Notes: generated by a model from the sequence alone, not told the origin. A DNA stretch of 9,824 nt from a candidate division FCPU426 bacterium (GCA_003167475.1 PMTB01000250.1:4587-14410); one strand, 5' to 3'. Positions 1 to 7,885 are shown, counted from the stretch's first letter. Translations and numbers: made by a program.

Positions 1-862
1 TCGTGGCAGTCCTGGTGAATGTCGCCGTGAATGACGGCGTAAATGTCGGCGTGGACGTGGATGTAGGCGTAGCCGTCCTTGTGTAGGTCGCAGAGAATGT
101 CGGCGTAAATGTGGGCGTGTGCGTGAATGTGGGCGTGTCAGTGGGCGTGGAAAGTATCAGTGCGACAAACGCGCAGCTCATCACGCCGTTGGAGTCAGTG
201 GCGCAGTTGAGTTTGCCGACCGTGGTCGGTGTCGATGTGGGAGTCGCAACAGAGCATGGCGGCCGGCCGGTATTGGGATCGAGCGTCCCCAGGGAATCCT
301 TCCACTCCGTTTCAAGAACGCCGCCCCTGTATAACGCAATATGGGAATAATCCGAGTAGGCAACGGTGGGACGGCTGTAATCATCGCATGCCGAATCAAA
401 AGGGCTTGGCCATCCGTTATAGTATATTTCCATGACCCCATGCATCCATCCCCCTGCAGCTATGGGATTTTGAGGCGTAAAATCCTCGGATATGCGCTGA
501 GTCGCGCCCTCAATCGCGCAGCCAAACGCTGACACGGAAAAATTGGAGGTCGAGCCCGCCTGGTTCCACCCTGCTGTGGACGGGTAGGCTGAAGTGTAGT
601 TACCTGAAACCTGGGGCGAGTTTACATTTGGAACGCCGGCCCCATTGACCCACATGACCACTGATATTGGCCCGGAAACCGGCCCGCCTGTATTATTTAT
701 AATCACAAAATCCAATTTTATACTGCTTGTGGCGCATGGATTGCTTGTCTCTTCGACCATAAGATCAAGCCCGGCAAGCGCGTAGACAGAGATATATAAT
801 GACATCATTAAGGCCGCGAGTGCCATTCTCTTAAACTTAATGAGCTTTAAGATTTTAATCAT
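1..862 (-). CDS. Secreted protein with CBM3-like module and Thr/Pro-rich tail (C-terminus beyond window)
   Basis: This frame is open for 287 codons, from an ATG at 862 to the window edge with no stop, so the C-terminus is missing. Residues 1-30 look like a signal peptide: a basic start (KILKLIKFKR), a hydrophobic core, and a probable cut after VYALA. Residues about 31-204 resemble a family 3 carbohydrate-binding module. IKLDFVIINNTGGP fits the 'NtG' strand, and DDYSRPTVAYSDYSHIALYRGG fits the family's NDYS...Y.DW..ItLY.nG strand, though the usual Trp in the last part is Tyr. This is recognition by eye and is uncertain. Short Thr/Pro stretches follow, then from residue 239 an irregular TPT/FTxT linker runs off the edge; such linkers normally tether domains outside the cell. 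AGG about 7 nt upstream supports the start; an ATG at 826 is the alternative. The gene begins 4 nt after the preceding secreted-protein gene, so the two are probably co-transcribed. The rest of the protein and its role are unknown; a polysaccharide-binding surface protein or enzyme is plausible. Confidence -1.
   Translation of the reverse strand, partial: MIKILKLIKFKRMALAALMMSLYISVYALAGLDLMVEETSNPCATSSIKLDFVIINNTGGPVSGPISVVMWVNGAGVPNVNSPQVSGNYTSAYPSTAGWNQAGSTSNFSVSAFGCAIEGATQRISEDFTPQNPIAAGGWMHGVMEIYYNGWPSPFDSACDDYSRPTVAYSDYSHIALYRGGVLETEWKDSLGTLDPNTGRPPCSVATPTSTPTTVGKLNCATDSNGVMSCAFVALILSTPTDTPTFTHTPTFTPTFSATYTRTATPTSTSTPTFTPSFTATFTRTAT
2..148 (-). repeat. Low-complexity Thr/Pro linker-coding repeat
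   Basis: The DNA is a degenerate array built from units such as 'gtgggcgtg' and 'aatgtcggcgt' as read on the plus strand. Read on the minus strand it encodes an irregular TPT/TPTFT/FTATFTRTAT series from residue 239 of the secreted CBM3-like protein. Unit length varies (roughly 6 to 18 nt), so it is a protein-level low-complexity linker rather than a clean tandem repeat. It continues past the left edge. Confidence -1.
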
Positions 863-866
863 TTCA

Positions 867-3287
867 TTACCTGCTTGCCAGTATTTCCCTGGCTATCAAA
901 GTTTTAGTATCAGGTACCAGTGCAAAATATTCCTCTTTTGTAAACGGGTTCATTGGTATGGCCGTAACCGCGCCCCACCACTTAACGGTCTGGTTGCATG
1001 TGCCTTTCGGAAGGAGCCCGATATTCCACGTGACATTTGGCGGCCCGCCGATGCAGCCGCCTGTGCAGCCGATGAAACTCATGCCGCTCGGCATTGGGTC
1101 CGTGATAACGTAATTGGGTATATCGCCGACACCGTCATTACAGTACGTAATGGTCCAGGTGATTATATCGCCCATCCCAGCCTGGACTACATTGGCGGTC
1201 TTGGTTATGCCAGTGACCGGCGCGCAGTATGGCTGCGCTATGACCTTGTTTGATATTGAGGCGACCTCGGGCGCGGCCCCGTTAATCAGAGACACATTTG
1301 TAATGGGGTTGCAGGTATTTACAGTCCCCCACCATGTGAATGTGCCGCCTTCATTGGTTATGTTTCCCAAGTTCCAGCTTACCACGCTGGCATTGCCCGC
1401 GTAAGGGTGCGGCCCCTGCTGTCCAACATACGTTACGTCGCCGTTGGAATTGTTTGGCACCGTATCCCATAATACCGTGTTCGCGCTGGTCCTTGGAAGG
1501 TAAACAATGAAATTATTGTATGAGTCCCTGACGTCCCCCGAGGCGCCGTGCTGTTCTGCCACGCCTGGTTTCCATGTCTGGCCGTTGGAACAGCTCATGG
1601 TGGCGGCGTTCGCGGCGCCGTTTGGGTCTGTCCAATCTATTCCCCAGGCAGACGGTTCAGGGTCGCCTTTGGCCCATACCTTTGCCTGGAAATGGTACTG
1701 GTTCGCGGGGTCTATCTGTATCTTTACCCTATACCATTTATCCGAAGTCACTATGGCGCAATTATTTGAAAGCGGCCATTCGCAGCCCACGTATGGGCCG
1801 GCCGTACCACACGCCTGGAACCCCACATGTCCGCTGGAGTTTGTACCTATGTTGTTGTCAACCGAAAGCGCGAGCGAATAAGCGTTTCCGTTAATCTGGC
1901 CGTCGCTCCTTATTATGACAAGAGCGTCAGCGCCTTCATACGCGCCCGGATCTATATAAACATCGGTTTCAATGATGCCGGAACACATATTATTTGGATT
2001 GGTAATATTGTTGTAAAGGATGCTCGGGAATGAATTACCGGCTGTGGCGTGGCCCGTTATGATGTCGTCGCCCGTATTGCATGGATCGGCAACTATCCAT
2101 CCGCCGTTTGTATTTGCCTGCGGTGCAAAAGCCCATCCCGGTACAGCCGCACCGGACGGCGGAGTGCCGTCATTACCATAAGTACCGGCAATATCATCAA
2201 AAGGCTGATAACCTACGAGAGCATAGCCGTTGACATTGTATGTAAGGTAATAGGTTATAAGATCGCCGTAATTCGGATTATCTTCACTCTGCGCTTTCTC
2301 TATGGTTATGGCCGCCTGGCCTACAGTGTTTGTTGCGCTCACGTTTTGTGTGGTAACGCCGGTCATAACCCCCTGTGCCGCGTTGGTATAATGCGTACCG
2401 GCTACCGGAGGATTCTGGTTGCTTTTGTAAAGCATCCATACCGTGCCTGTTGCTTCGCCGGGCTGTCCTGTCCTGTCCGGTAAATTCCACGTGAAGTTAC
2501 CGGCTGTCGCTCCTATGACAGGCCCGGTGCATGTGCCGCCGACCATGCTCAGCGGCCCCCATGATACCAGGGTCAGCTGTCCGCCGCCAGGCACTATGTC
2601 GGTTATCTTAAGCTGGCCGTTCCAGTAGCTGTAGTCTATGGAGTAAAGCACGAGGTCGTTCTGCGCCTGCAATACACCCTCTGTCCTTTTGCTTATGTTA
2701 AAACCTTTAGGTATTGTCCCTATGGTCCATGTTACGGGTGTGGGTTCGCATGAACACGCGGGCCTTCCTGCCCAGTCGCCGGCGTTTAAATTGGCGTCTT
2801 TCATTCCGACGTAAAGATGAAGGCTGGTGATATTGCATCCCGGGAATGATGAAGCGGGCGGAACGTGGACGGAATAGGTCTGGGTAAAAAGTTTTCCCGC
2901 GCCTGAGGAACAGTCCGAACAGTCTGAAGCCACGGCGCCGGGCTGCACATTAGCAAGGTACCCTATCACGCCGCCGGGAGCGGGCGCCGGCTGAGAGGTG
3001 GCCACATCTATGCCCCTGTCGCTTACCACAAAGACCTGCCCCGCGCCGGATAAGTCGGCGCTGACTTTTGCAGCGGCAGAACTGAACGCTATGGCTATAT
3101 ATTCGTCGTTATATAATTGCGCGCAATAATTGACTGTAACCTGCACCAGGTCTCCAAAGCCGGGATTGGCCGGGCTCATGGTGACGCTTATGACATGCGC
3201 GTCGGCAAAAGCTGAGGAAACTGCGATAAAAACGGACATAGCCGTTAAAAGCAGGATTTTGAGAAAGGCATTCCGGGACTTTTTCAT
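867..3287 (-). CDS. Large secreted DUF11-repeat protein with inserted concanavalin-A-like domain
   Basis: The product has 806 residues. Residues 1-28 are a clear signal peptide (MKKSR, hydrophobic core, AFA cut). Four DUF11-like beta-sandwich repeats can be recognised. Their openings are near residues 40 (GFGDLVQVTVNY), 205 (NDLVLYSIDY), 338 (NYGDLITYYLTY) and 703 (GMGDIITWTITY). Their closings are near 185 (VTWTIGTIPKG), 265 (FTWNLP), 636 (VSWNLGNI) and 752 (VTWNIGLLPKG). Between the opening and closing of the third repeat, residues about 363-600 look like a concanavalin-A/LamG-type jelly roll: FDD start, GGWIV, DKWYRVKIQID, FQAKVWAKGDPEPSAW, and a final NNFIVY strand. There are 19 cysteines, including C123/C126, C178/C180 and C741/C745, which suggests disulfides outside the cytoplasm. 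No C-terminal anchor or sorting signal was recognised. The start has an excellent AGAAGGGA ribosome site 6 nt upstream and a strong promoter further up. DUF11 proteins are usually surface or adhesive; the specific function here is unknown. Confidence -1.
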   Translation of the reverse strand: MKKSRNAFLKILLLTAMSVFIAVSSAFADAHVISVTMSPANPGFGDLVQVTVNYCAQLYNDEYIAIAFSSAAAKVSADLSGAGQVFVVSDRGIDVATSQPAPAPGGVIGYLANVQPGAVASDCSDCSSGAGKLFTQTYSVHVPPASSFPGCNITSLHLYVGMKDANLNAGDWAGRPACSCEPTPVTWTIGTIPKGFNISKRTEGVLQAQNDLVLYSIDYSYWNGQLKITDIVPGGGQLTLVSWGPLSMVGGTCTGPVIGATAGNFTWNLPDRTGQPGEATGTVWMLYKSNQNPPVAGTHYTNAAQGVMTGVTTQNVSATNTVGQAAITIEKAQSEDNPNYGDLITYYLTYNVNGYALVGYQPFDDIAGTYGNDGTPPSGAAVPGWAFAPQANTNGGWIVADPCNTGDDIITGHATAGNSFPSILYNNITNPNNMCSGIIETDVYIDPGAYEGADALVIIRSDGQINGNAYSLALSVDNNIGTNSSGHVGFQACGTAGPYVGCEWPLSNNCAIVTSDKWYRVKIQIDPANQYHFQAKVWAKGDPEPSAWGIDWTDPNGAANAATMSCSNGQTWKPGVAEQHGASGDVRDSYNNFIVYLPRTSANTVLWDTVPNNSNGDVTYVGQQGPHPYAGNASVVSWNLGNITNEGGTFTWWGTVNTCNPITNVSLINGAAPEVASISNKVIAQPYCAPVTGITKTANVVQAGMGDIITWTITYCNDGVGDIPNYVITDPMPSGMSFIGCTGGCIGGPPNVTWNIGLLPKGTCNQTVKWWGAVTAIPMNPFTKEEYFALVPDTKTLIAREILASR

Positions 3288-3293
3288 AAGTTT

Positions 3294-3301
3294 CCCTTCT
3301 T
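3294..3301 (-). promoter_or_regulatory. Strong ribosome-binding site of the DUF11-repeat gene
   Basis: AAGAAGGG on the minus strand ends 6 nt before the ATG at 3287. The match and spacing are good and fix the start immediately before a canonical signal peptide. Confidence -1.
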
Positions 3302-3344
3302 GTTTTTATTGTTCCCCGTGCGGTTGGCGTCTATATATTAGAGG

Positions 3345-3386
3345 AAGCAAATGATAAAAAGTTGCATGTTATTATATCCTTTGCTT
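3345..3386 (-). other. Possible leader hairpin in the 5' UTR of the DUF11-repeat gene
   Basis: The arms AAGCAAA (3345-3351) and TTTGCTT (3380-3386) are fully complementary. After a 1x1 mismatch, GATA (3353-3356) and TATC (3375-3378) can extend the stem to about 11 pairs around an 18-nt loop. The element lies just downstream of the predicted promoter, inside the roughly 100-nt leader. No T-run follows, so it is not a terminator. It could stabilise the mRNA or be chance in an AT-rich leader. Confidence -1.
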
Positions 3387-3395
3387 TCTACTACC

Positions 3396-3424
3396 ATTTT
3401 ACTATATAAAATACCCCCTGTCAA
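3396..3424 (-). promoter_or_regulatory. Sigma-70-type promoter driving the two secreted-protein genes
   Basis: Read on the minus strand, the -35 box TTGACA (3419-3424, perfect consensus) is followed by a 17-nt spacer and the -10 box TAAAAT (3396-3401, one mismatch to TATAAT). Transcription would start near 3389, giving a leader of about 100 nt before the ATG at 3287. The promoter lies downstream of the terminator of the preceding operon, so the secreted-protein unit probably has its own transcript. A TATAAT at 3371-3376 has no convincing -35 partner. Confidence -1.
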
Positions 3425-3521
3425 ATCGTTTTAACGCCGCCACGGACCAAAAAGCGCCATTTTATACGCTTCTTTTTGTTTTTTCGTAAAACTCAGGGTC
3501 GCAAACCGGGCCTAAACAAAT

Positions 3522-3552
3522 AAAAAAAGCGCGGATAATCCGCGCTTTTTTT
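3522..3552 (-). terminator. Intrinsic terminator of the ABC-transporter/DegP operon
   Basis: A perfect 7-bp GC-rich stem, GCGCGGA-TAA-TCCGCGC (3529-3545), is flanked by seven A on one side and seven T on the other. On the minus strand the stem is followed by seven U, 37 nt past the degP-like stop codon, so it closes the five-gene operon. The symmetry would let it work in both directions, but no plus-strand gene ends here. Confidence -1.
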
Positions 3553-3589
3553 ACGCTCCTCACTATGACTGCACAGTGCAGGATTTTCC

Positions 3590-4960
3590 TTAATTATTTA
3601 TGAACGCCAGGTACACCATGGTATTGCCCCGCTCTATCAGCATCACCGCCTGGCTTCCTTCTTTCACTTTGCCCGCGGCCGCGTCGAAATCTTCCTTGTT
3701 TTTTATCTGCGCCCCGTTCAGTTCGTGTATCACATCGCCTTTCATCACGCCAGCGGTATCGGCGGCCGATCCCTCTATGACATCAAATATCACGGCGCCG
3801 GAATTCGAGTTCAGCCCGTACTGCTGGACGGCTTCTTCGGTTATATCCCCGGCTATAAGCCCCAGGCTCTTTTCGGCATTGCCCTGGTTGTTTTTCTTCG
3901 GCGATATGTTCTCATCCGTGCGTTCCTCGACTTTTATCTTCAGGGTCTTTTCATTCCCGTCCCTGACCACCCCGACCTCGATCTCCCTGCCCACAGGCTC
4001 CGAGGCTATTATGGCCTGGAGCTCGCGGTATTTCGCCACGTTCTTCCCGTCGATCGAGACCACCACGTCCCCGCGCTTCATGCCCCCCGCGGCCGCGGGG
4101 CTCCCGGGATAAACCTGTGATACCAGGACCCCCGAGGACACTTTGAAATGTTTCATAAGCTCGGGTGTCATTTCCTGTATGACCACCCCGAGCCAGCCGC
4201 GCACCGCGTGGCCGCTGCTTACTATATCGGAATATGTTTTTTTCGCCATATTGATTGGCATGGCAAAACCCACGCCTTCATAGCCCCCCGACATGGAGGA
4301 TATTGCCGTATTGATCCCTATGACCTCGCCGTCTAGGTTTATCAGCGGGCCGCCTGAGTTTCCCGGGTTAATCGCCGCGTCTGTCTGCAGAAAATCATCG
4401 TATGGCCCCGCCCCTATTATCCTTCCTTTGGCGGAAATTATCCCCTGTGTTACTGTCTGTTCAAGCCCGAAAGGGCTGCCGACAGCCACCACCCAATCGC
4501 CCACGTCTATTTTGTCCGAATCGCCCAGCTTTATGGGCGTCAGGTTTTTCGCCTCGACTTTTATGACCGCCAGGTCAGTGTCCTTATCTATGCCTATGAG
4601 TTTGGCCTTCAATTCTTTCTGGTTGTAAAATTTCACCGTTATCTCGTCGGCCTTGTCCACCACATGATTGTTGGTCAGTATGTAGCCGTCGGAGCTGACG
4701 ATAAAACCGCTGCCCAGGCTCTGCTTTTTCATCGTGCCTTTGGGGATCCCGAAAAACCTCTCGTACATATCGTCGTTCATGCCGAACGGGTCGCTGTACG
4801 GGTCCATGGAGCGGTGAATGACGCTCACGGTGGAAATATTTACAACCGAAGGCCTGACTTTTTCAGCGAGTTCCTTGAAAGACGCGGGAATGTACTGTAC
4901 GGCAAAGATTCCTGAAACACACAGCGTCAAAGCCAGCAATGAGAGTACTATTCTCTTCAT
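3590..4960 (-). CDS. degP: DegP/HtrA-type periplasmic serine protease with two PDZ domains
   Basis: The 456 residues match the usual length of Do-family proteases, which degrade or refold misfolded envelope proteins. Residues 1-20 form a signal peptide (cut after SGIFA). The trypsin-like domain covers about 30-250 with the triad visible: His99 in TNNHVVD, Asp129 in DTDLAVIKV, and Ser202 in GNSGGPL. An LA-loop-like insertion (residues about 50-80, with YERFFG) is typical of Gram-negative DegP. PDZ1 covers about 255-347 (RGWLGV, GSPAAAGGMKRGDVV), and PDZ2 about 365-455 (GSAADTAGVMKGDVI). The ATG follows directly after the TAA of the DUF4340 gene with no gap, and a GAGGTG site 6 nt upstream lies inside that gene, so translation is probably coupled. 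The operon terminator follows. DegQ or another HtrA paralogue is equally possible as a name. Its last place in an ABC-transporter operon suggests quality control of what the transporter assembles or exports, which is inference. Confidence -1.
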   Translation of the reverse strand: MKRIVLSLLALTLCVSGIFAVQYIPASFKELAEKVRPSVVNISTVSVIHRSMDPYSDPFGMNDDMYERFFGIPKGTMKKQSLGSGFIVSSDGYILTNNHVVDKADEITVKFYNQKELKAKLIGIDKDTDLAVIKVEAKNLTPIKLGDSDKIDVGDWVVAVGSPFGLEQTVTQGIISAKGRIIGAGPYDDFLQTDAAINPGNSGGPLINLDGEVIGINTAISSMSGGYEGVGFAMPINMAKKTYSDIVSSGHAVRGWLGVVIQEMTPELMKHFKVSSGVLVSQVYPGSPAAAGGMKRGDVVVSIDGKNVAKYRELQAIIASEPVGREIEVGVVRDGNEKTLKIKVEERTDENISPKKNNQGNAEKSLGLIAGDITEEAVQQYGLNSNSGAVIFDVIEGSAADTAGVMKGDVIHELNGAQIKNKEDFDAAAGKVKEGSQAVMLIERGNTMVYLAFINN

Positions 4961-6322
4961 TTACTTCACCTCAAGCCCCGGGATGTTCAATCCCTGAATA
5001 AAATTCTTTTCCACAGTATATATTGAGCCGGTCAAAGGGACCTTTATATAGAACTCCTGCTTCCCCTCAACCTGCTTTCCTATCAAAAGAGATACCAGAA
5101 CAACATCTTTTTCGCCATAAATATCAATGCCCTGCGCGGCTTTTATGCCGTAAAGAGCCTCTTCGTTCACGCCTGTTTTGGGGGTTATTGCGTCCTTGTA
5201 TTCGAGGCCGGAAACATAGTAAATCACCGATGCCGGGCTTATTCTCTTCTTCTCATCATCCTTGAAACCTTTGGCTTCTTTTATATCCCACGCTTCCGGT
5301 TTGTTCTTTACTGTTTTTCTAAACGCCAGCACTTCCCTGCCCTGGTATTTAAGGCTCAATTTTACGGCTTTGGCCTGGTCAAATACGGCCACGCGCTTTT
5401 CAAGCAGGTAGTCCTGCGCAAATATGCCTTTATAACTGCCCTCCGGGACCTCCATAATGTCGCTGTGATATGTGCCGCTGGTAAAACAGGTGTTTGTTTT
5501 TTCATCCTTTTTCCCGAAGCTCAAAGCCTGCTCCTCCTTACCCGAATAGAAAGCTATAAACTCTTTCGGGGCCGTGAGGCCGTATTTGGAAAGGTTCGAA
5601 GGCGACGGTTCCAGCATGTTCCTTGCTTCGGCGGCTATGAACTGGTCAATCAGGGATTTCACCCTGTCCGCCCTGGCAGGGGCGTTCCCCGCCGATCTTA
5701 CGGTCCACGCGCCGCCGGTCTTTACAAGGGTGTATTTTTTATCCTTTAACGCCACTTCTATCCTGTCTATGTCCATGGACCGGATGTTGAGGATTTTTTT
5801 ATCGCGCCAGTCAAATACTTTTTTATCAAATATGTTTTTTAAGGACGCCTGCGCCATATAGGCATTGACCGTGTCCCCGGACAAGGCCGCATACACGCCC
5901 TCTCCCGTGGGATTTACCTGCCCGAAATTTATGCCGTGTTTTTTATTGTCATCGCCTGTGACTGATACTTTCAAAAGCGGCTCGGCAAGCCCGAAATCGG
6001 CCGGGTTTATATTCTCAAGCTTCCTTGTATATTTCCCCGACGCAAGCTGGGAAAGTGCGCTCTCACATGCCGAATTGTCGGCCGGAACCTGCATTGGTTT
6101 TTCCATGGACCAGTCCGAGCCGGTCTTCTTAAGCAGGATATCGCCCGCGGCGGATTGTATTTCCATGGACACGGCAGTTCCGGCGCTTAAAGCCGGAACG
6201 AGCTTTTCACCCGAGACTTTTGCCTTGTCGTCTTCGCCTTTCTTTTTTACCTCGATGAAATAATAATAAGCGCCAAGCAGCGCCAGGACAAGCAGCGACG
6301 CGAGTATTTGTTTCCCCTTCAT
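4961..6322 (-). CDS. DUF4340 membrane-anchored protein of the Gld-like ABC operon
   Basis: This 453-residue protein has one N-terminal membrane segment (residues about 5-22, ILASLLVLALLGAYYYF) followed by a large soluble part that should face the periplasm. Two DUF4340-type units can be seen. The first has W71 in DWSMEKPMQVPAD, then FGLAEPLLKVSV and FGQVNPTGEGVYAA. The second has W206 in GGAWTV, then YGLTAPKEFIAFYSGKEEQALSFG. DUF4340 genes are frequent neighbours of GldG-type ABC genes across bacterial phyla, but the biochemical role is not established. The ATG overlaps the stop of the GldG-like gene by 4 nt (ATGA), with a GGAGG site 5 nt upstream inside that gene. The TAA stop directly abuts the start of the DegP gene. 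Family assignment is fairly secure; function is not. Confidence -1.
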   Translation of the reverse strand: MKGKQILASLLVLALLGAYYYFIEVKKKGEDDKAKVSGEKLVPALSAGTAVSMEIQSAAGDILLKKTGSDWSMEKPMQVPADNSACESALSQLASGKYTRKLENINPADFGLAEPLLKVSVTGDDNKKHGINFGQVNPTGEGVYAALSGDTVNAYMAQASLKNIFDKKVFDWRDKKILNIRSMDIDRIEVALKDKKYTLVKTGGAWTVRSAGNAPARADRVKSLIDQFIAAEARNMLEPSPSNLSKYGLTAPKEFIAFYSGKEEQALSFGKKDEKTNTCFTSGTYHSDIMEVPEGSYKGIFAQDYLLEKRVAVFDQAKAVKLSLKYQGREVLAFRKTVKNKPEAWDIKEAKGFKDDEKKRISPASVIYYVSGLEYKDAITPKTGVNEEALYGIKAAQGIDIYGEKDVVLVSLLIGKQVEGKQEFYIKVPLTGSIYTVEKNFIQGLNIPGLEVK

Positions 6323-7884
6323 GACATCCTCCTTCTGACAAAGACCATGACTCCGATCGCGGTTATTAACAGCGGGAGAAAAATCGTGGGCACGAGGAAA
6401 AGCATCCTGCCCTGTATCTTTGAAAGGAAGAGCGGCTCAAAGGAATTATCCTTCGGCTTTATCGCTATGGTGTCGGCTTCTCCGGCCATGAAGTTAAAGG
6501 CGTTCAGTATAAAATCCCTGTTGCCCGAGGAGCTTAAGAAAGTGTTATTAACAAAATCAGAGCTTCCGAATACCACGACCGCTGCCGTGGAATTATTCGT
6601 CAGCGACAGCGCGTCGGCCTTAAAGGTAGTGTTGTTCTGGCTTATGGCCGCAGCTACGCAAAGCGGGGCGGCCAAGTCTCCGGGCCCCTGGCTTACCGAA
6701 CCCTTCCTTACAGAATTCAGGTCCGTCTCACCCCAGGAACCGGGATTTGATTTTGCCAGCGAGTTTACTGTTATTCCGGCGGCTGTCCCCTTTAAATCGA
6801 ATGTCCTTGTGTTCGGCATAAAACTTGCCATTTTTAACGTATTTGTTATCTCATGGCTGTCATATGCCGCGATTATCGGCATAAGCGGGTCCCCGCCGAA
6901 CATCCTGCCCATCTTATCCACGATAATATCGTTCTGCGCAATAACACCGCGTGCAGAAAGCAATGTATTTAAGTTCCTGTTGTTGACCATTGGCGCGTCC
7001 ATTATTATCAGCTTTCCGCCTCCGCTTAAGTATTGGTTTACCTGCTGTACTTCCGGGTCAAAAAGGTCGGACTGGGGGCCGGCTATAACAAGGATGGAAC
7101 AATCCGAGGGTACACCCTGCTGTGTAAAAAGCTGGACCGCGGATACCGCGTAATTATAGGACTCCAACTCTTCCTTTAGCGAGGAATACCCTGTTTTTTC
7201 ATTCTTCGGGGCGTCCAATGACGGTTCGCCGTGACCGGTGGTGAAATATATCTTCTTTTTTGTTTCGCGCGTCACCCTGATCAGGCCGTTTGTCACGCCC
7301 TCTTCGGTCAGGGTATCGACTTTTTCCTGCGAGCCGTTGTCGGGGCGGGAGAGCACTATGACGCCGTACTTGTCCACCTTGTACTTTGCCGCGAGCGCCG
7401 GGTTGCGGTCCGCGTCTATTGCCTGGAACTTGAATTTCGGGGAGACTTTTGTGTAAAGCGCGAGAATATCCTCGATCTGCACTGCGCGCGCGCGTACCGA
7501 GTAGAAGTAATAGACATCCACCTCGTTTTTCATATTTTTCAGGACCTTGATTGTCTGATCCGATATTGTGTTTTTCTGGGCCTTCGACAGATCAAAAGTT
7601 TTTGAGTGTATGGTAAAGATGGACTGAACAAGGACGATTATAGATACCACTATCAGTGTGTATACAAAAGCCGAAAAGCCATAGCGCGCGGAACGGTTTG
7701 TGGCCGCTTCCCTTACCTGCGCGAAATTTTTCGCCACATAAACCCCGGCGGCTATGAGCCCGAGCGCGGCTGGTATGACGGTAAAAATGTCAAACTCACC
7801 CCTGACCGAGGCCACTATACCCGAGAGAACCAGCAAAGAGATGCCTGTTATAAAAATTGCGTTCATTAATTTTGAGTTTTTCAT
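6319..7884 (-). CDS. gldG: GldG-like ABC transporter auxiliary protein
   Basis: This 521-residue protein belongs to the GldG / ABC_transp_aux family. It has three N-terminal membrane segments (about 8-27, 32-51 and 71-91), then a large extracytoplasmic region, and a C-terminal membrane helix (about 494-515) ending in RRR. Family-typical features are FDLSKAQKNTISDQT after the third helix (about 97-111), then KKIYFTTGHGEPS and the GGGKLIIMDAP strand. In Bacteroidota, GldA/F/G is needed for gliding and is linked to type IX secretion. Outside that phylum, homologues occur without gliding and their cargo is unknown, so the symbol marks homology only. The ATG lies 1 nt after the permease stop, with a GGAGGGG site formed by the end of that gene. 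The last 4 nt overlap the DUF4340 start. Confidence -1.
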   Translation of the reverse strand: MKNSKLMNAIFITGISLLVLSGIVASVRGEFDIFTVIPAALGLIAAGVYVAKNFAQVREAATNRSARYGFSAFVYTLIVVSIIVLVQSIFTIHSKTFDLSKAQKNTISDQTIKVLKNMKNEVDVYYFYSVRARAVQIEDILALYTKVSPKFKFQAIDADRNPALAAKYKVDKYGVIVLSRPDNGSQEKVDTLTEEGVTNGLIRVTRETKKKIYFTTGHGEPSLDAPKNEKTGYSSLKEELESYNYAVSAVQLFTQQGVPSDCSILVIAGPQSDLFDPEVQQVNQYLSGGGKLIIMDAPMVNNRNLNTLLSARGVIAQNDIIVDKMGRMFGGDPLMPIIAAYDSHEITNTLKMASFMPNTRTFDLKGTAAGITVNSLAKSNPGSWGETDLNSVRKGSVSQGPGDLAAPLCVAAAISQNNTTFKADALSLTNNSTAAVVVFGSSDFVNNTFLSSSGNRDFILNAFNFMAGEADTIAIKPKDNSFEPLFLSKIQGRMLFLVPTIFLPLLITAIGVMVFVRRRMS

Positions 7885-7885
7885 A

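Noticed and set aside
2..148. Tandem array considered as a CRISPR or satellite repeat
   Set aside because: Units vary in length and have no spacers, and the region translates cleanly into a Thr/Pro linker continuous with an upstream gene.
181..441. 86-codon minus-strand frame starting MGSWKYT
   Set aside because: It is in a different frame from the secreted CBM3-like protein, which has a signal peptide, a linker and an open frame to the window edge.
2049..2483. 144-codon plus-strand open frame, and similar ones at 840-1253, 1507-1881 and 7754-8188
   Set aside because: All are antisense to genes with clear domains, and none has a start signal or a domain of its own.
3452..3471. AAGCG/CGCTT inverted repeat with nearby T-runs as a second terminator
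   Set aside because: Only 5 bp with a 10-nt loop, far weaker than the 3522-3552 terminator, and no gene ends in front of it.
6308..7153. 281-codon plus-strand open frame
   Set aside because: It lies antisense inside the well-supported GldG-like gene, its protein has no recognisable family pattern, and there is no ribosome site. It is a shadow of the minus-strand codon usage.
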